NCBI GenBank assembly: GCA_964584325.1
Contig: CAZOZP010000006.1
Coordinates: 1 to 64,000 of the forward strand
Length of the DNA stretch: 64,000 bases
Reading direction: 5' to 3'
From: CAZOZP01 sp964584325
Lineage (GTDB): Bacteria; Bacteroidota; Ignavibacteria; Ignavibacteriales; Melioribacteraceae
This document shows positions 35,971 to 44,605 of the stretch, in pieces. Every line of letters begins with the position of its first letter. Position 1 is the stretch's first letter. Below the pieces are notes generated by a model. The model was not told where the DNA came from. It saw nothing but the letters and a program-made list of their open reading frames with translations, and searched no databases. Both the position numbers and the translations under genes were made by a program.

Positions 35971-37416
35971 TTATTGTTTTATTCTTTTATTGTACACCGA
36001 TTCCGCAGCCTGATTCCAACTTTCCATAAACCACTTTTCCTTAGTTTCATTTTTCTTTTTTGTACGGCATTTGTTCAATTCTACGTCAAAGTCATCTGCC
36101 TGGAATTTCTTAATTCCTCTTCCGGGAATCTTGAACATATTAATAGCATCGCTCATATCATTTATTCCTGTATGCAATGCAAAGGGTGTAAAAGATTTAT
36201 CATTTTTCTGCATTTCTTCAAGCCATGGATAATAATGGTTATTTATAAAATCCAGAAGCGAATTGTAAAAATCTCCGGCAGTAAAGGAATCATCTATTCC
36301 GTTTTTCAACTTCCATGGTTGTCTTCTGCCCGGTTCATTTAAGAATCCGTATTTTAAAAGTTTAGATAAAAAGAAAAATTTAGTAAGAGGTTTCTTTAGC
36401 ATTTTTGTTGTTTCGTGTCCAAGAACATCAAAAGCATATGGGGCCTGTTTACTATTTATACTATATTCATAAAACTGCGTTGCATTCCGAGTAAATGAAC
36501 TTGAACGGCTCATGAAATCAATTATCGAAGTGGCTGCAATTAACTCGACGAAGTGTGCCTTGTTCTTCTGCTGAGTACCACCCTGGCAGTTATTGTATGG
36601 TTTATTGGCTGTATCTCCAATATAATAAAGAGCATTTAATCCATCGAGCTTTGTATCATAATATGAAAGCGCAGCTTTTGTTTTAGTTATGAAAGTATTA
36701 GAGTCTATATTAGAAGCCTTGTTTTCTACCAAATTGAAATACGGCATAACTGTAACTCCGCCAATAATAGAGCTTTTTATCTGTGCAGCAGAAGGGATAT
36801 TACCGAGACCGGAACGGAATATTTTCAGAAGAAGAGGAAATCCCGCGGCACCTGTACCGCCAAATATTGAACTAACGATAAAAATCCTGTCATCTGTTCT
36901 GTTAAAGAGATTTCCGAATAATTGAAACTCAGGTGCTTCCTGAAGAGTATTAAGAACAACACTTCCAACATTCGGATTTCCAAGAAATCCTTCTGAAAGA
37001 AAATCAGCTCTATTCTTACTTGTATAGAGAAGATCGATCATTAATCTGTTTTCAAAATCCTGAATAACTGAATCACCAATAAATTGTCCGAATCTCTGCT
37101 GTGTAGTCTGCGAAAGATTCATACTGAATGTGTTTGAAATTAGCGATTTACTGTTGGCTGCAACAAGAGAATTAAGAGTTGTTATCTTTGTTTCAAAAAA
37201 ACCTTTATACTGGGGTTCAACCGATTCGTGTATATTTCTATAAAGATTAAGGCTATCTAATGTCCTGAGCAGATCTCCGTTCCCCTCGTCCGGATCAATT
37301 ATTATCGGAATTACTTCCGAAGCCTTAAACTCAACTCCTGCGGCAAGAAGCATCATTAGTGATTTTATAACACGAGAGCCTGTGCCCCCTATTCCGAATA
37401 GAAATAACCTCGACAT
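35971..37416 (-). CDS. Tubulin/FtsZ-like protein
   Basis: The 481-residue protein opens MSRLFLFGIGGTGSRVIKSL, a nucleotide-binding start like that of FtsZ/tubulin (GxGGxGxR), and has IFIVSSIFGGTGAAGFPLLL (179-198), which corresponds to the GGGTGSG tubulin signature as FGGTGAAG. This matches the Tubulin_2 type of divergent tubulin rather than FtsZ itself; the usual FtsZ C-terminal peptide is absent and the C-terminal 200 residues are unlike FtsZ. AGGT upstream of the ATG supports the start. It sits in the middle of the six-gene cluster and likely polymerises or binds GTP, but this is inference. Confidence 0.75.
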   Translation of the reverse strand: MSRLFLFGIGGTGSRVIKSLMMLLAAGVEFKASEVIPIIIDPDEGNGDLLRTLDSLNLYRNIHESVEPQYKGFFETKITTLNSLVAANSKSLISNTFSMNLSQTTQQRFGQFIGDSVIQDFENRLMIDLLYTSKNRADFLSEGFLGNPNVGSVVLNTLQEAPEFQLFGNLFNRTDDRIFIVSSIFGGTGAAGFPLLLKIFRSGLGNIPSAAQIKSSIIGGVTVMPYFNLVENKASNIDSNTFITKTKAALSYYDTKLDGLNALYYIGDTANKPYNNCQGGTQQKNKAHFVELIAATSIIDFMSRSSSFTRNATQFYEYSINSKQAPYAFDVLGHETTKMLKKPLTKFFFLSKLLKYGFLNEPGRRQPWKLKNGIDDSFTAGDFYNSLLDFINNHYYPWLEEMQKNDKSFTPFALHTGINDMSDAINMFKIPGRGIKKFQADDFDVELNKCRTKKKNETKEKWFMESWNQAAESVYNKRIKQ

Positions 37417-37433
37417 ATTTTACCTGTATTCAA

Positions 37434-37829
37434 TTAAAAAGGCGTACATTTTGAATTTGGCGACCACCACTTTACTACAAATGACAATACTACAAAAAAG
37501 ACAATGGAATAAATAAAATTTGAAAGTGTAAATACAAGCACTTCAGGATTGAACAATGAAGTTCCTGAAATCACAAAAGAATATACATAAGCAGTAATAG
37601 CAGAAACTGTTGCCGTAATTAAAAGCGCAATAGAATAATCGCGTCTTGAATTGTATTTGGCATAAAACCACCCTGCTACATAATAATATGCAATAAGACC
37701 GAGAAGAGGAATAACAAGAAGACAAAGCCAGCCGCAAAAATCAAAAATTTCAAGCCTGTATATCGGGTCGCGATATTGAAGTATAATTTCATATAAAAAT
37801 ACAAATAACCCGGATACTAAATCGACCAT
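37434..37829 (-). CDS. Four-helix membrane protein
   Basis: The 131-residue protein has about four hydrophobic helices (near 3-18, 30-55, 65-88 and 100-123) separated by short loops, with an Arg/Lys-rich middle loop (KYNSRRDYS). GGAG six bases upstream supports the ATG. No domain is recognised. It is 17 bases upstream of the tubulin-like gene and 8 bases after the lipoprotein gene, so it is part of the same unit and may anchor the cytoplasmic components to the membrane. Confidence 0.65.
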   Translation of the reverse strand: MVDLVSGLFVFLYEIILQYRDPIYRLEIFDFCGWLCLLVIPLLGLIAYYYVAGWFYAKYNSRRDYSIALLITATVSAITAYVYSFVISGTSLFNPEVLVFTLSNFIYSIVFFVVLSFVVKWWSPNSKCTPF

Positions 37830-37837
37830 AACAACTC

Positions 37838-39109
37838 CTACTCATTCTTAACATATATACTGAATTCGAATAATTTCTGCTCATTACAATGATATGAAGA
37901 TTTTATTCCTTCAATCATCTCCTCAAGTGCGAATGTTTTGCCTGCAAAATCAGTCTTGTCATCAATAGTCGATTGTCCTTTATACCAGTCCGGAAGACTA
38001 TCTTTCAGTTCAAAACCTATTCGGTTTATGCTAAATGAAGTTTTGCTGACCCTTAACACAACAAAATGGGTAAAGTTTTTGAGTTCCTCCGTTTCCCTGG
38101 AATGAATTTTATCCTTAAATTCATCAGCAGAATAAATCACTTTAGATTTGATTACTGCATCACCTGATTTTATCATTAGGTTTCTTTCAAGATAATCATT
38201 TTCAAGATAATATGGAGGGTATGCTGAAAGATCCAATGCTACGGTAAACTGCACTTCTTCATCCTTTGCCGATTCATTCTTTACTTCATTAAATTTATCG
38301 CCCTTGTAAAGTCTTCCTTCAATCATTGAATATGTTAATATTTTATGAATTGGTATTCCGGCTGCATATCCGAATTGAAGCTGATCATCATACTCAAATC
38401 CGTTTGCTCCTAAAAAACTGTTAATTTCGGCCAGATTATCCGGATGACCGGTTACAAATATATAATAGGGCATTAAGGTTCCCTCGAGAACTTTAATGTT
38501 GTTCTGATAATCATAATAGTTTCCGAAAAATCCGGATTTCAGACTATAAACCGATAAAGCCAAGCCTTTTTTTCGGGCGGAATTGAAAACAAGCGTCATG
38601 TAGTTTTTTAGAGCAGATAAGTTTTCTCTGTTGATTTCCTTATTCTTCCTGATTTCAGAAGATTCGTATGAGATTATAAAATCAGAAATGAAAAAGGCCA
38701 CTTCCCCCGAATCAAGCCTATTGATTATATTATCAAGAATTTTATCGAGTCTGGAACTGTTGCCGGTCATTAACGATGCAGAACTTACATCACGGATATA
38801 ATCACGCGGATTGTCGGTAAACATAGTGAAGGATGTATCATCAGGGATAAGAAAGAAACTCATTGAATAACGTCCGCTGCTTTCGCCTGAGAGCTTATCG
38901 AGTTTTGATACAAGTCCGGTAATGTTATTCTTAAATTCAGTATTCTGATTAAGAAATCCGGTCATACTCGACGAAGTTTCCGTGTAAAATTTAATCAAGA
39001 CTTTCTCAGGAAGTTTTCGCTCCGTTACAGCGTCTTCTTCAATTTTCCCTTTACACCCGATACAAAAAATAAAAACAGAAACAAGCAAAATTAAAACTGT
39101 TCTTCCCAT
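37838..39109 (-). CDS. vWA-like lipoprotein
   Basis: The 423-residue protein has a hydrophobic signal ending CIGC (lipid Cys19, unusual Cys at -3). The segment VLIKFYTETSSSMTGF (37-52) reads like the first strand and MIDAS loop of a von Willebrand A domain (DxSxS), with Glu44 in place of Asp. GEVAFFISDF later resembles the fourth-strand SD motif. It has no close family that I can name. It is the first gene of the six-gene cluster, following a terminator and a 256-base spacer that should hold the promoter. It probably faces the periplasm or the outer membrane. Confidence 0.6.
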   Translation of the reverse strand: MGRTVLILLVSVFIFCIGCKGKIEEDAVTERKLPEKVLIKFYTETSSSMTGFLNQNTEFKNNITGLVSKLDKLSGESSGRYSMSFFLIPDDTSFTMFTDNPRDYIRDVSSASLMTGNSSRLDKILDNIINRLDSGEVAFFISDFIISYESSEIRKNKEINRENLSALKNYMTLVFNSARKKGLALSVYSLKSGFFGNYYDYQNNIKVLEGTLMPYYIFVTGHPDNLAEINSFLGANGFEYDDQLQFGYAAGIPIHKILTYSMIEGRLYKGDKFNEVKNESAKDEEVQFTVALDLSAYPPYYLENDYLERNLMIKSGDAVIKSKVIYSADEFKDKIHSRETEELKNFTHFVVLRVSKTSFSINRIGFELKDSLPDWYKGQSTIDDKTDFAGKTFALEEMIEGIKSSYHCNEQKLFEFSIYVKNE

Positions 39110-39365
39110 ATCACAGGTTTTCCCTTTTATGTTCCGGTAGCCAGAAAAAACTGCCGGAGATAAGCAAAAGATGTTTCTATCGGATTGCGGTTAAAGCAAA
39201 AATGGCACAACACTCCCAACACCGCAACTTTAGCGGTGTAATATTACTAAATTTAAAGAGTTTATACAAATTTTTTTGATTTATTTAGAGATGTGTTAAT
39301 AAAAAGAGACAGGATGTAATACTGCCTCTCATAAATTACATTAGACCGAAAATTATAAATCTGAA
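39110..39365. other. Intergenic region upstream of the six-gene cluster
   Basis: This 256-base spacer carries no gene. It holds a 7-bp hairpin (ACACCGC 39219-39225, GCGGTGT 39233-39239) and, at 39305-39329, the terminator of the MCP fusion gene. The promoter of the cluster should lie between 39110 and 39300; I could not place one with confidence. Confidence 0.6.
39305..39329 (-). terminator. Terminator after the propeller-MCP gene
   Basis: AGAGACAG (39305-39312) pairs with CTGCCTCT (39322-39329) at 7 of 8 positions. On the minus strand the stem is followed by TTTTTATT. It separates the MCP gene from the six-gene cluster, arguing that they are separate transcripts. Confidence 0.75.
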
Positions 39366-42300
39366 TCAATCCACCTTAAATCCCTGAACGGCCTCAATAA
39401 GACTGTCGGATAACACATTCAGTTTTTCGGTTTCCATGGCTATGTTGCCTATATTGCGCCCGAATTCATCGTTAATACTGTTGATTTTCAGCAAACTCTG
39501 ACTAATATCCGTAGCCGCGCTTGATTGTTCTTCTGTTGCCGTTGCAACCTGATTTATGATCATCTCAACTTCGTTGGAAGAATTAAGTATATTCGTAATA
39601 GATTCGCTGGTCTTTGTTACAGAAAGTTTTTTAACCCTTACTTCTTCCTCACCTTTCTGCATCAGCGAAACTATTTTAGTAATTTCTGTCTGAATCGTTT
39701 TAATCATATTTGATATTTCGCTTGTTGATTTCGCTGATTTCTCAGCTAATTTTCTCACTTCTTCTGCCACAACAGCAAATCCCCTTCCGTGTTCTCCTGC
39801 TCTAGCGGCTTCTATCGATGCATTCAGGGCCAGAAGATTTGTCTGATCTGCAATATCATTTATTACTTCTATAATCTCATTGATTTTTTCACTGCTTTTC
39901 CCCAGCATTGTAATATCTGCAGAAGCAGACGAGACGAAATCAGCGATATTGTTCATACCTTGCAAAGTTTCTTCTACATTTCTGCCGCCTTCAACTGCCA
40001 GTATTTTAGCATTATTGGCTGAAGTTGATGCAGTCATAGCATTATCTGCGGTCATTGCAATTGTTGCAGTCATCTCTTCAACAGCACCGGCTACTTCCAT
40101 ATTATAGGACATTTGCTCCTGAGCCCCCTGCGCAATATGTCTAATGTGTCCGGTTATTTGTCTTGTTGCTTCAGTTGTGGTATCAATTGCTTCTTTAACA
40201 TTTCCTATCATCTGGTGGACTTTCGAAAGTGCCTCGTTAAATTCCCAAAAAAGTTTGGCAATGTCATCTTCGCTTTCCTTCAGACTAAGTCTAACGGTTA
40301 AATCGCCCTGAGAAAATTTATTGATTGCCTCTCTCATCTCCATTGCACTCGTTTCCAAATACCGCGTCTGCTCTGCAATCTGCTGATGTGATAGTTCAGC
40401 TTCCCTGTGGGCCTCTTTTGCATTTTCAGTCTCCTCCATTGCCTTTCTTTCTGCTTCTTCACTCCTGGAAATTTGTATTTGGAGTTCCTTGTTCTTAGCT
40501 TCAAGAAATATTCTTCTGTTCTTTGCCCTCAGATAAAACCAGTAAGCAATAGCCGCAATTATAATTATTACAAAACTCCTGAACCAGAAAGTTGCCCAGA
40601 ATGGGGGAGTAATCTCAATTCTTATTTCACTGGCTTCCTCGTTCCACACGCCGTCGTAGTTTGATCCTTTAACCTTAAAGATATAAGTGCCGGGATTAAG
40701 ATTTGTGTAGGAAGCAAACCTTTTATCACTCGAAACATAATTCCAGTCTGTGTCAAATCCTTCCATTATATATGCATACTTGTTACTCTTTGGATAAGCA
40801 AAGTGAAGAGCCGAAAACTCGAAAGAAAAAACATTTTCTTTATAACTTAGAGTTATTTCTTGTGTCTTATCTATTGATTGTGAAAGAATAATACTTCCGT
40901 TAATTTCTTCGTTAACTCCTACTTCCTTGTTAAGTATCTGGAAAGAAGTAATAATTATCTCCGGTTTAATCTGATCATCAATTATTTCAGAAGGAAGAAA
41001 CTCATTAAATCCATTTATCCCGCCGAAGAATAAATAACCTGATTGAGATCTGAAGCAGGATCCCCAAAAAAATTGATTGCTTTGAATTCCGTCATTAGCG
41101 TCATAGTTCTTAAACTCTTCTGATTTCGGATTAAACTTTGATAATCCGTCATTTGTGCTTAGCCACAGATTACCTTCATTATCATTTAAGATTCCGTAAA
41201 TCACATTGTTGGGCAGCCCGTCTGCTGTTGTATAATTTCTAATTTTTGTTTTACTTCCGTTCTTCAACGCATCGTCTAAGTCAATAATATTTAGTCCGCC
41301 ACCATAAGTGCCTGCATAAATTTTCCCCGAATCAAATGTACGGTCATAGAAAATTGAAATAACGCGGTCATCGCTTAGGCTTGAAATATTTTCCTGATTG
41401 TTGTTATATCTTACTATCTTATAATTAACTGTCATTGAGTTTTCGGATGAATTCTGAGGAATCAGCTGATTCAAACCTCCCCAGGTTGCAACCCAAATAT
41501 GCCCGTTTTTATCCTGAACTATTGTATTGGACTGAACACCGTTCTGAGTTATGGTATTTTTATTTGAAGGATCGTGCCTGAATTGTCTGAAATTCTTTCC
41601 GGACGGATCGTAAAGCGAAATTCCATTTTCTGTTCCCAGCCAGATATTTCCGAATTGATCTTCATAAAATGCCTGAACAAGATTATTCATCAGAGAATTA
41701 TCATCCCCGGGTATGTTTCGGATATATTCAAATTTCCCTGATTTATCCATAACCGACACACCACTACTCCAGGTTCCGAACCAAAGATTACCTTTAGAAT
41801 CTTTCTTAATTAATGTAACAAAATCATCTCCGATACTTCCGGCGTCATTGTTTCTTAAAACTTCAACATTGCCGGTTTTTCTGTTAATTTTGTTTACACC
41901 TGCATGCGGCATTGAAATCCACAAGGTTTCCTCGTTTTCAAGAAATATTGCTCTTACTGTGTTGGAGGTTATTGAATTGGGATTACCCGGATCGTTTCTG
42001 TAGTGTTTGAATTTCTTTTTGTTCCTGTTGAATTTGTTTAGTCCGCCTCCGAGAGTCCCAATCCAAAATGCACCTGTTTTATCAGGGAACAAACGATAAA
42101 GAGTTTCATTGTTTAATCCGTTTGGATTAACAGGATCATGTCTGTACCTGTCTGTTCCGCCAGTTTTAGTGTCATATACAAATAATCCGCTGAGTGTAGC
42201 CATCCATATTTTGTTGTCTATGGATACGATCGAATTTACATTCGGGTCTGCTCCTCTGAAGTCAACATTGTAGAAATAGAAATGCATTTTATTAAGATCG

Positions 42301-43034
42301 AGCCTGTTAACACCATTATTTGTAGCTATCCAGAGACTGCTTCCTTCAATTGAAAGATCATTTATTCCCCAGCCTGAAATTGAATTACCTTCCGGCAAAC
42401 CCGGGGAATACCTGATAAACTTTCCGCTCGATGGAGTAAAATAATTCAGACCCCTGCTCTCAGTTGCTATCCATAGGCCGCCCTTGCTGTCGAAATCCAA
42501 ATCAAAAATATTATTATCTGAAAGACTGCTGCTGTTGGAAGGCTGGGAAATATATCTTGTGAATTTTTCAGTATCAGGATTAAGTTTATTAATACCTCCG
42601 AAAAAAGTTCCTACCCAGATATTACCTTCTTTATCTTCTGTAATTGCCTGAATTCTATTGCTGCTTATAGAGGAATTATCGCCTGGTATATTCTTGTATG
42701 CTTTGAAAGAACCTGAATGCGGATCAAATTTATTCAAACCTCCGCTGTTGGTTCCAACCCAAAGAACTCCTTTGCTGTCTTCATAAATTGAATAAACAAA
42801 ATTGTCTGAAAGAGAATTTTCTTTATGCCTGTCGTTTCTATAAACAGTAAACTTATAACCATCAAATTTATTCAAACCGTCTTCCGTTCCGATCCAAAGA
42901 AATCCCTGACTGTCCTGATAGATTGTCCGGACAACATTATTTGAAAGACCGTCTGAATTTATTATATGTTCAAAACTTATCTGAGAGAAGGTATTGAAGT
43001 AGGAAATAACAAGAAGAAGAATGATTTTTTTCAA
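39366..43034 (-). CDS. Propeller sensor fused to a methyl-accepting chemotaxis signalling domain
   Basis: The start is TTG (43032-43034), needed for the signal peptide (KKIILLLVISYFNTFSQ); AAGG lies nine bases upstream. The 1222-residue protein has a Reg_prop propeller region (~20-700) with FLWIGTEDGLNKFDGY and WIGTLGGGLNKFN repeats, a Y_Y_Y domain (~718-808), one membrane helix (~815-838), a coiled coil, a HAMP-like segment (~898-948, FSQGDLTVRL) and an MCP signalling hairpin near 1058-1101 (IADQTNLLALNASIEAARAG). The periplasmic half is like that of hybrid two-component sensors, but the output is a chemoreceptor tip. No CheA, CheW or methylation enzymes are nearby. Confidence 0.93.
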   Translation of the reverse strand: MKKIILLLVISYFNTFSQISFEHIINSDGLSNNVVRTIYQDSQGFLWIGTEDGLNKFDGYKFTVYRNDRHKENSLSDNFVYSIYEDSKGVLWVGTNSGGLNKFDPHSGSFKAYKNIPGDNSSISSNRIQAITEDKEGNIWVGTFFGGINKLNPDTEKFTRYISQPSNSSSLSDNNIFDLDFDSKGGLWIATESRGLNYFTPSSGKFIRYSPGLPEGNSISGWGINDLSIEGSSLWIATNNGVNRLDLNKMHFYFYNVDFRGADPNVNSIVSIDNKIWMATLSGLFVYDTKTGGTDRYRHDPVNPNGLNNETLYRLFPDKTGAFWIGTLGGGLNKFNRNKKKFKHYRNDPGNPNSITSNTVRAIFLENEETLWISMPHAGVNKINRKTGNVEVLRNNDAGSIGDDFVTLIKKDSKGNLWFGTWSSGVSVMDKSGKFEYIRNIPGDDNSLMNNLVQAFYEDQFGNIWLGTENGISLYDPSGKNFRQFRHDPSNKNTITQNGVQSNTIVQDKNGHIWVATWGGLNQLIPQNSSENSMTVNYKIVRYNNNQENISSLSDDRVISIFYDRTFDSGKIYAGTYGGGLNIIDLDDALKNGSKTKIRNYTTADGLPNNVIYGILNDNEGNLWLSTNDGLSKFNPKSEEFKNYDANDGIQSNQFFWGSCFRSQSGYLFFGGINGFNEFLPSEIIDDQIKPEIIITSFQILNKEVGVNEEINGSIILSQSIDKTQEITLSYKENVFSFEFSALHFAYPKSNKYAYIMEGFDTDWNYVSSDKRFASYTNLNPGTYIFKVKGSNYDGVWNEEASEIRIEITPPFWATFWFRSFVIIIIAAIAYWFYLRAKNRRIFLEAKNKELQIQISRSEEAERKAMEETENAKEAHREAELSHQQIAEQTRYLETSAMEMREAINKFSQGDLTVRLSLKESEDDIAKLFWEFNEALSKVHQMIGNVKEAIDTTTEATRQITGHIRHIAQGAQEQMSYNMEVAGAVEEMTATIAMTADNAMTASTSANNAKILAVEGGRNVEETLQGMNNIADFVSSASADITMLGKSSEKINEIIEVINDIADQTNLLALNASIEAARAGEHGRGFAVVAEEVRKLAEKSAKSTSEISNMIKTIQTEITKIVSLMQKGEEEVRVKKLSVTKTSESITNILNSSNEVEMIINQVATATEEQSSAATDISQSLLKINSINDEFGRNIGNIAMETEKLNVLSDSLIEAVQGFKVD

Positions 43035-43171
43035 TTCCGTTAGCCTTATTTTTTTGCCCTTATTATCGAAAACATAATGTTTTTTTTAATACTATTCTTT
43101 TCCAATGCGGACAAACAGCCGCTATTCCATGACTAAAACAGTATCTATCTTATTCGGAAGCAAAAAATCAG

Positions 43172-43579
43172 TTATTCTTTATGTTGTATAGTATCTTTTG
43201 AAGCCAAATCTTCACCGTCTTTCCATTTCCTTTTCCCCATAGTCAAAAAAGGATTAACCAGAAAAACAAAAGGCAAAAACATTAGAGGTGTCAACCAACC
43301 CAAATTCAGCTCTGCATAATGAAATACAATAATTGAAGTTACTGCAATAAACAAAGGGAGAATAACCGGAAGCATAAGCTTTCCGTAAATAGTATCCGGA
43401 TTTTTCCAAGGTGCTTTTAGAAATATCAAAGCCGTACCAACAGCAAATAAAATCAGCATAATTATACCGTAAACAATTCTGTCCTGATAAAGACCTAGCA
43501 CTGCCAAAGCAATAATCCAAAGGTAAGAACCGACCCATCCGCCAATCCACCCGATTTTTTCTCCTGTTCTGCTTTTCAT
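43172..43579 (-). CDS. Four-helix membrane protein
   Basis: The 135-residue protein has a short basic N-terminus (MKSRTGEK) and about four membrane helices, with a charged C-terminal tail ending TIQHKE. It overlaps the AmrS-type gene by 4 bases, so it is translated with it. No family is recognised and no catalytic motif is seen. Confidence 0.6.
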   Translation of the reverse strand: MKSRTGEKIGWIGGWVGSYLWIIALAVLGLYQDRIVYGIIMLILFAVGTALIFLKAPWKNPDTIYGKLMLPVILPLFIAVTSIIVFHYAELNLGWLTPLMFLPFVFLVNPFLTMGKRKWKDGEDLASKDTIQHKE

Positions 43580-44595
43580 TTTTCCTCCTGTTTATATATT
43601 CCGGGTATTTTCTCTCCGCAGCTCGCACATCTGCCGAAAGCCATCATGTTTGATACTCCGTAGAACCTGTCTCGTTTTATTACTTCAGCCCCGCATTTAT
43701 AACAAAAAGTACTCTGCGCTCCGTGAATTATTGCATTACCGATATAGCAGTATCTAATACCCTCAGATTCTGCTATTTTTTTCGCCTTTATAAGAATTTC
43801 ATCTTCTGTTCTGGGTTTTTCGGTTAATTTATAATTCGGAAAAAATGCTGAAAAATGAAGAGGCACATTCTCTCCGAGATTTGCCGAAATCCAAGACGCC
43901 ATTTTCCTGATTTCTTCTTCAGAATCATTCTCGCCGGGTATTATAAGATTGGTTATTTCGAGCCAGGTATCTGATTCGGTTTTAATCCACTTCAGTGTTT
44001 CAAGAATACTTGCAAGAGAAGCACCGGTCATCTTTTTATAAAAATCTTCATTAAACGATTTAAGATCAATATTTGCAGCATCAATCCGAGAAAATATTTC
44101 CTTTCTTGCTTCATCTTCCACATAACCTGCAGAAACAACCACTGTCTTTATCCCCTTTTCCTTAGCTGCTGAAATTATATCAATTACATATTCTCCGAAA
44201 ACTATCGGTTCGTTGTATGTAAAAGCAATAAGACTTGTATTACTTTTAACTGTTAAATTAACAATTTCTTCCGGTGTTATGAAAACAGATTCTACAGATT
44301 CAGGCTTCCCTCTGCTTAAATGCCAATTCTGACAGAATTTACAATTCAGATTGCAGCCTATTGTTCCAATACTGAATATTGAACTTCCGGGGAAAAAATG
44401 GTACAGAGGTTTTTTTTCAATTGGATCAGTTGCAACACCGGCGGGTCTGCCGTAAGATAGTGAGTAAAGAGTTCCTTCCTTATTCACTCTCACATTGCAG
44501 AACCCGGCTTTGCCTTCATGTATAATGCATAAACGCGGACACAAAGAGCAGACAATGTTATCTCCTTCCCTATGCCACCATTTAGCTGTTTTCAT
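43576..44595 (-). CDS. amrS: AmmeMemoRadiSam-system radical SAM enzyme
   Basis: The 339-residue protein has an N-terminal metal-type Cys set (Cys16, Cys19, Cys23, Cys33), the radical SAM motif CNLNCKFC (Cys81, Cys85, Cys88) followed by QNWHLS, and a C-terminal zinc-ribbon pair (CYKC, CASC). This is the layout of AmrS (PflA-like) enzymes in the AmmeMemoRadiSam system, TIGR04337-type. The usual partners AmrA (AMMECR1) and AmrB (Memo-like) are not beside it in this window. The reaction in this organism is not known. Confidence 0.88.
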   Translation of the reverse strand: MKTAKWWHREGDNIVCSLCPRLCIIHEGKAGFCNVRVNKEGTLYSLSYGRPAGVATDPIEKKPLYHFFPGSSIFSIGTIGCNLNCKFCQNWHLSRGKPESVESVFITPEEIVNLTVKSNTSLIAFTYNEPIVFGEYVIDIISAAKEKGIKTVVVSAGYVEDEARKEIFSRIDAANIDLKSFNEDFYKKMTGASLASILETLKWIKTESDTWLEITNLIIPGENDSEEEIRKMASWISANLGENVPLHFSAFFPNYKLTEKPRTEDEILIKAKKIAESEGIRYCYIGNAIIHGAQSTFCYKCGAEVIKRDRFYGVSNMMAFGRCASCGEKIPGIYKQEEK

Positions 44596-44605
44596 AAAAC
44601 CTCTG

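Noticed and set aside
30223..39109. Assignment of the cassette as a Zorya anti-phage system
   Set aside because: Only the ZorA-like channel fits. There is no ZorB (OmpA-like), no helicase or HNH nuclease, and the tubulin-like and Hsp70-like genes are not Zorya components.
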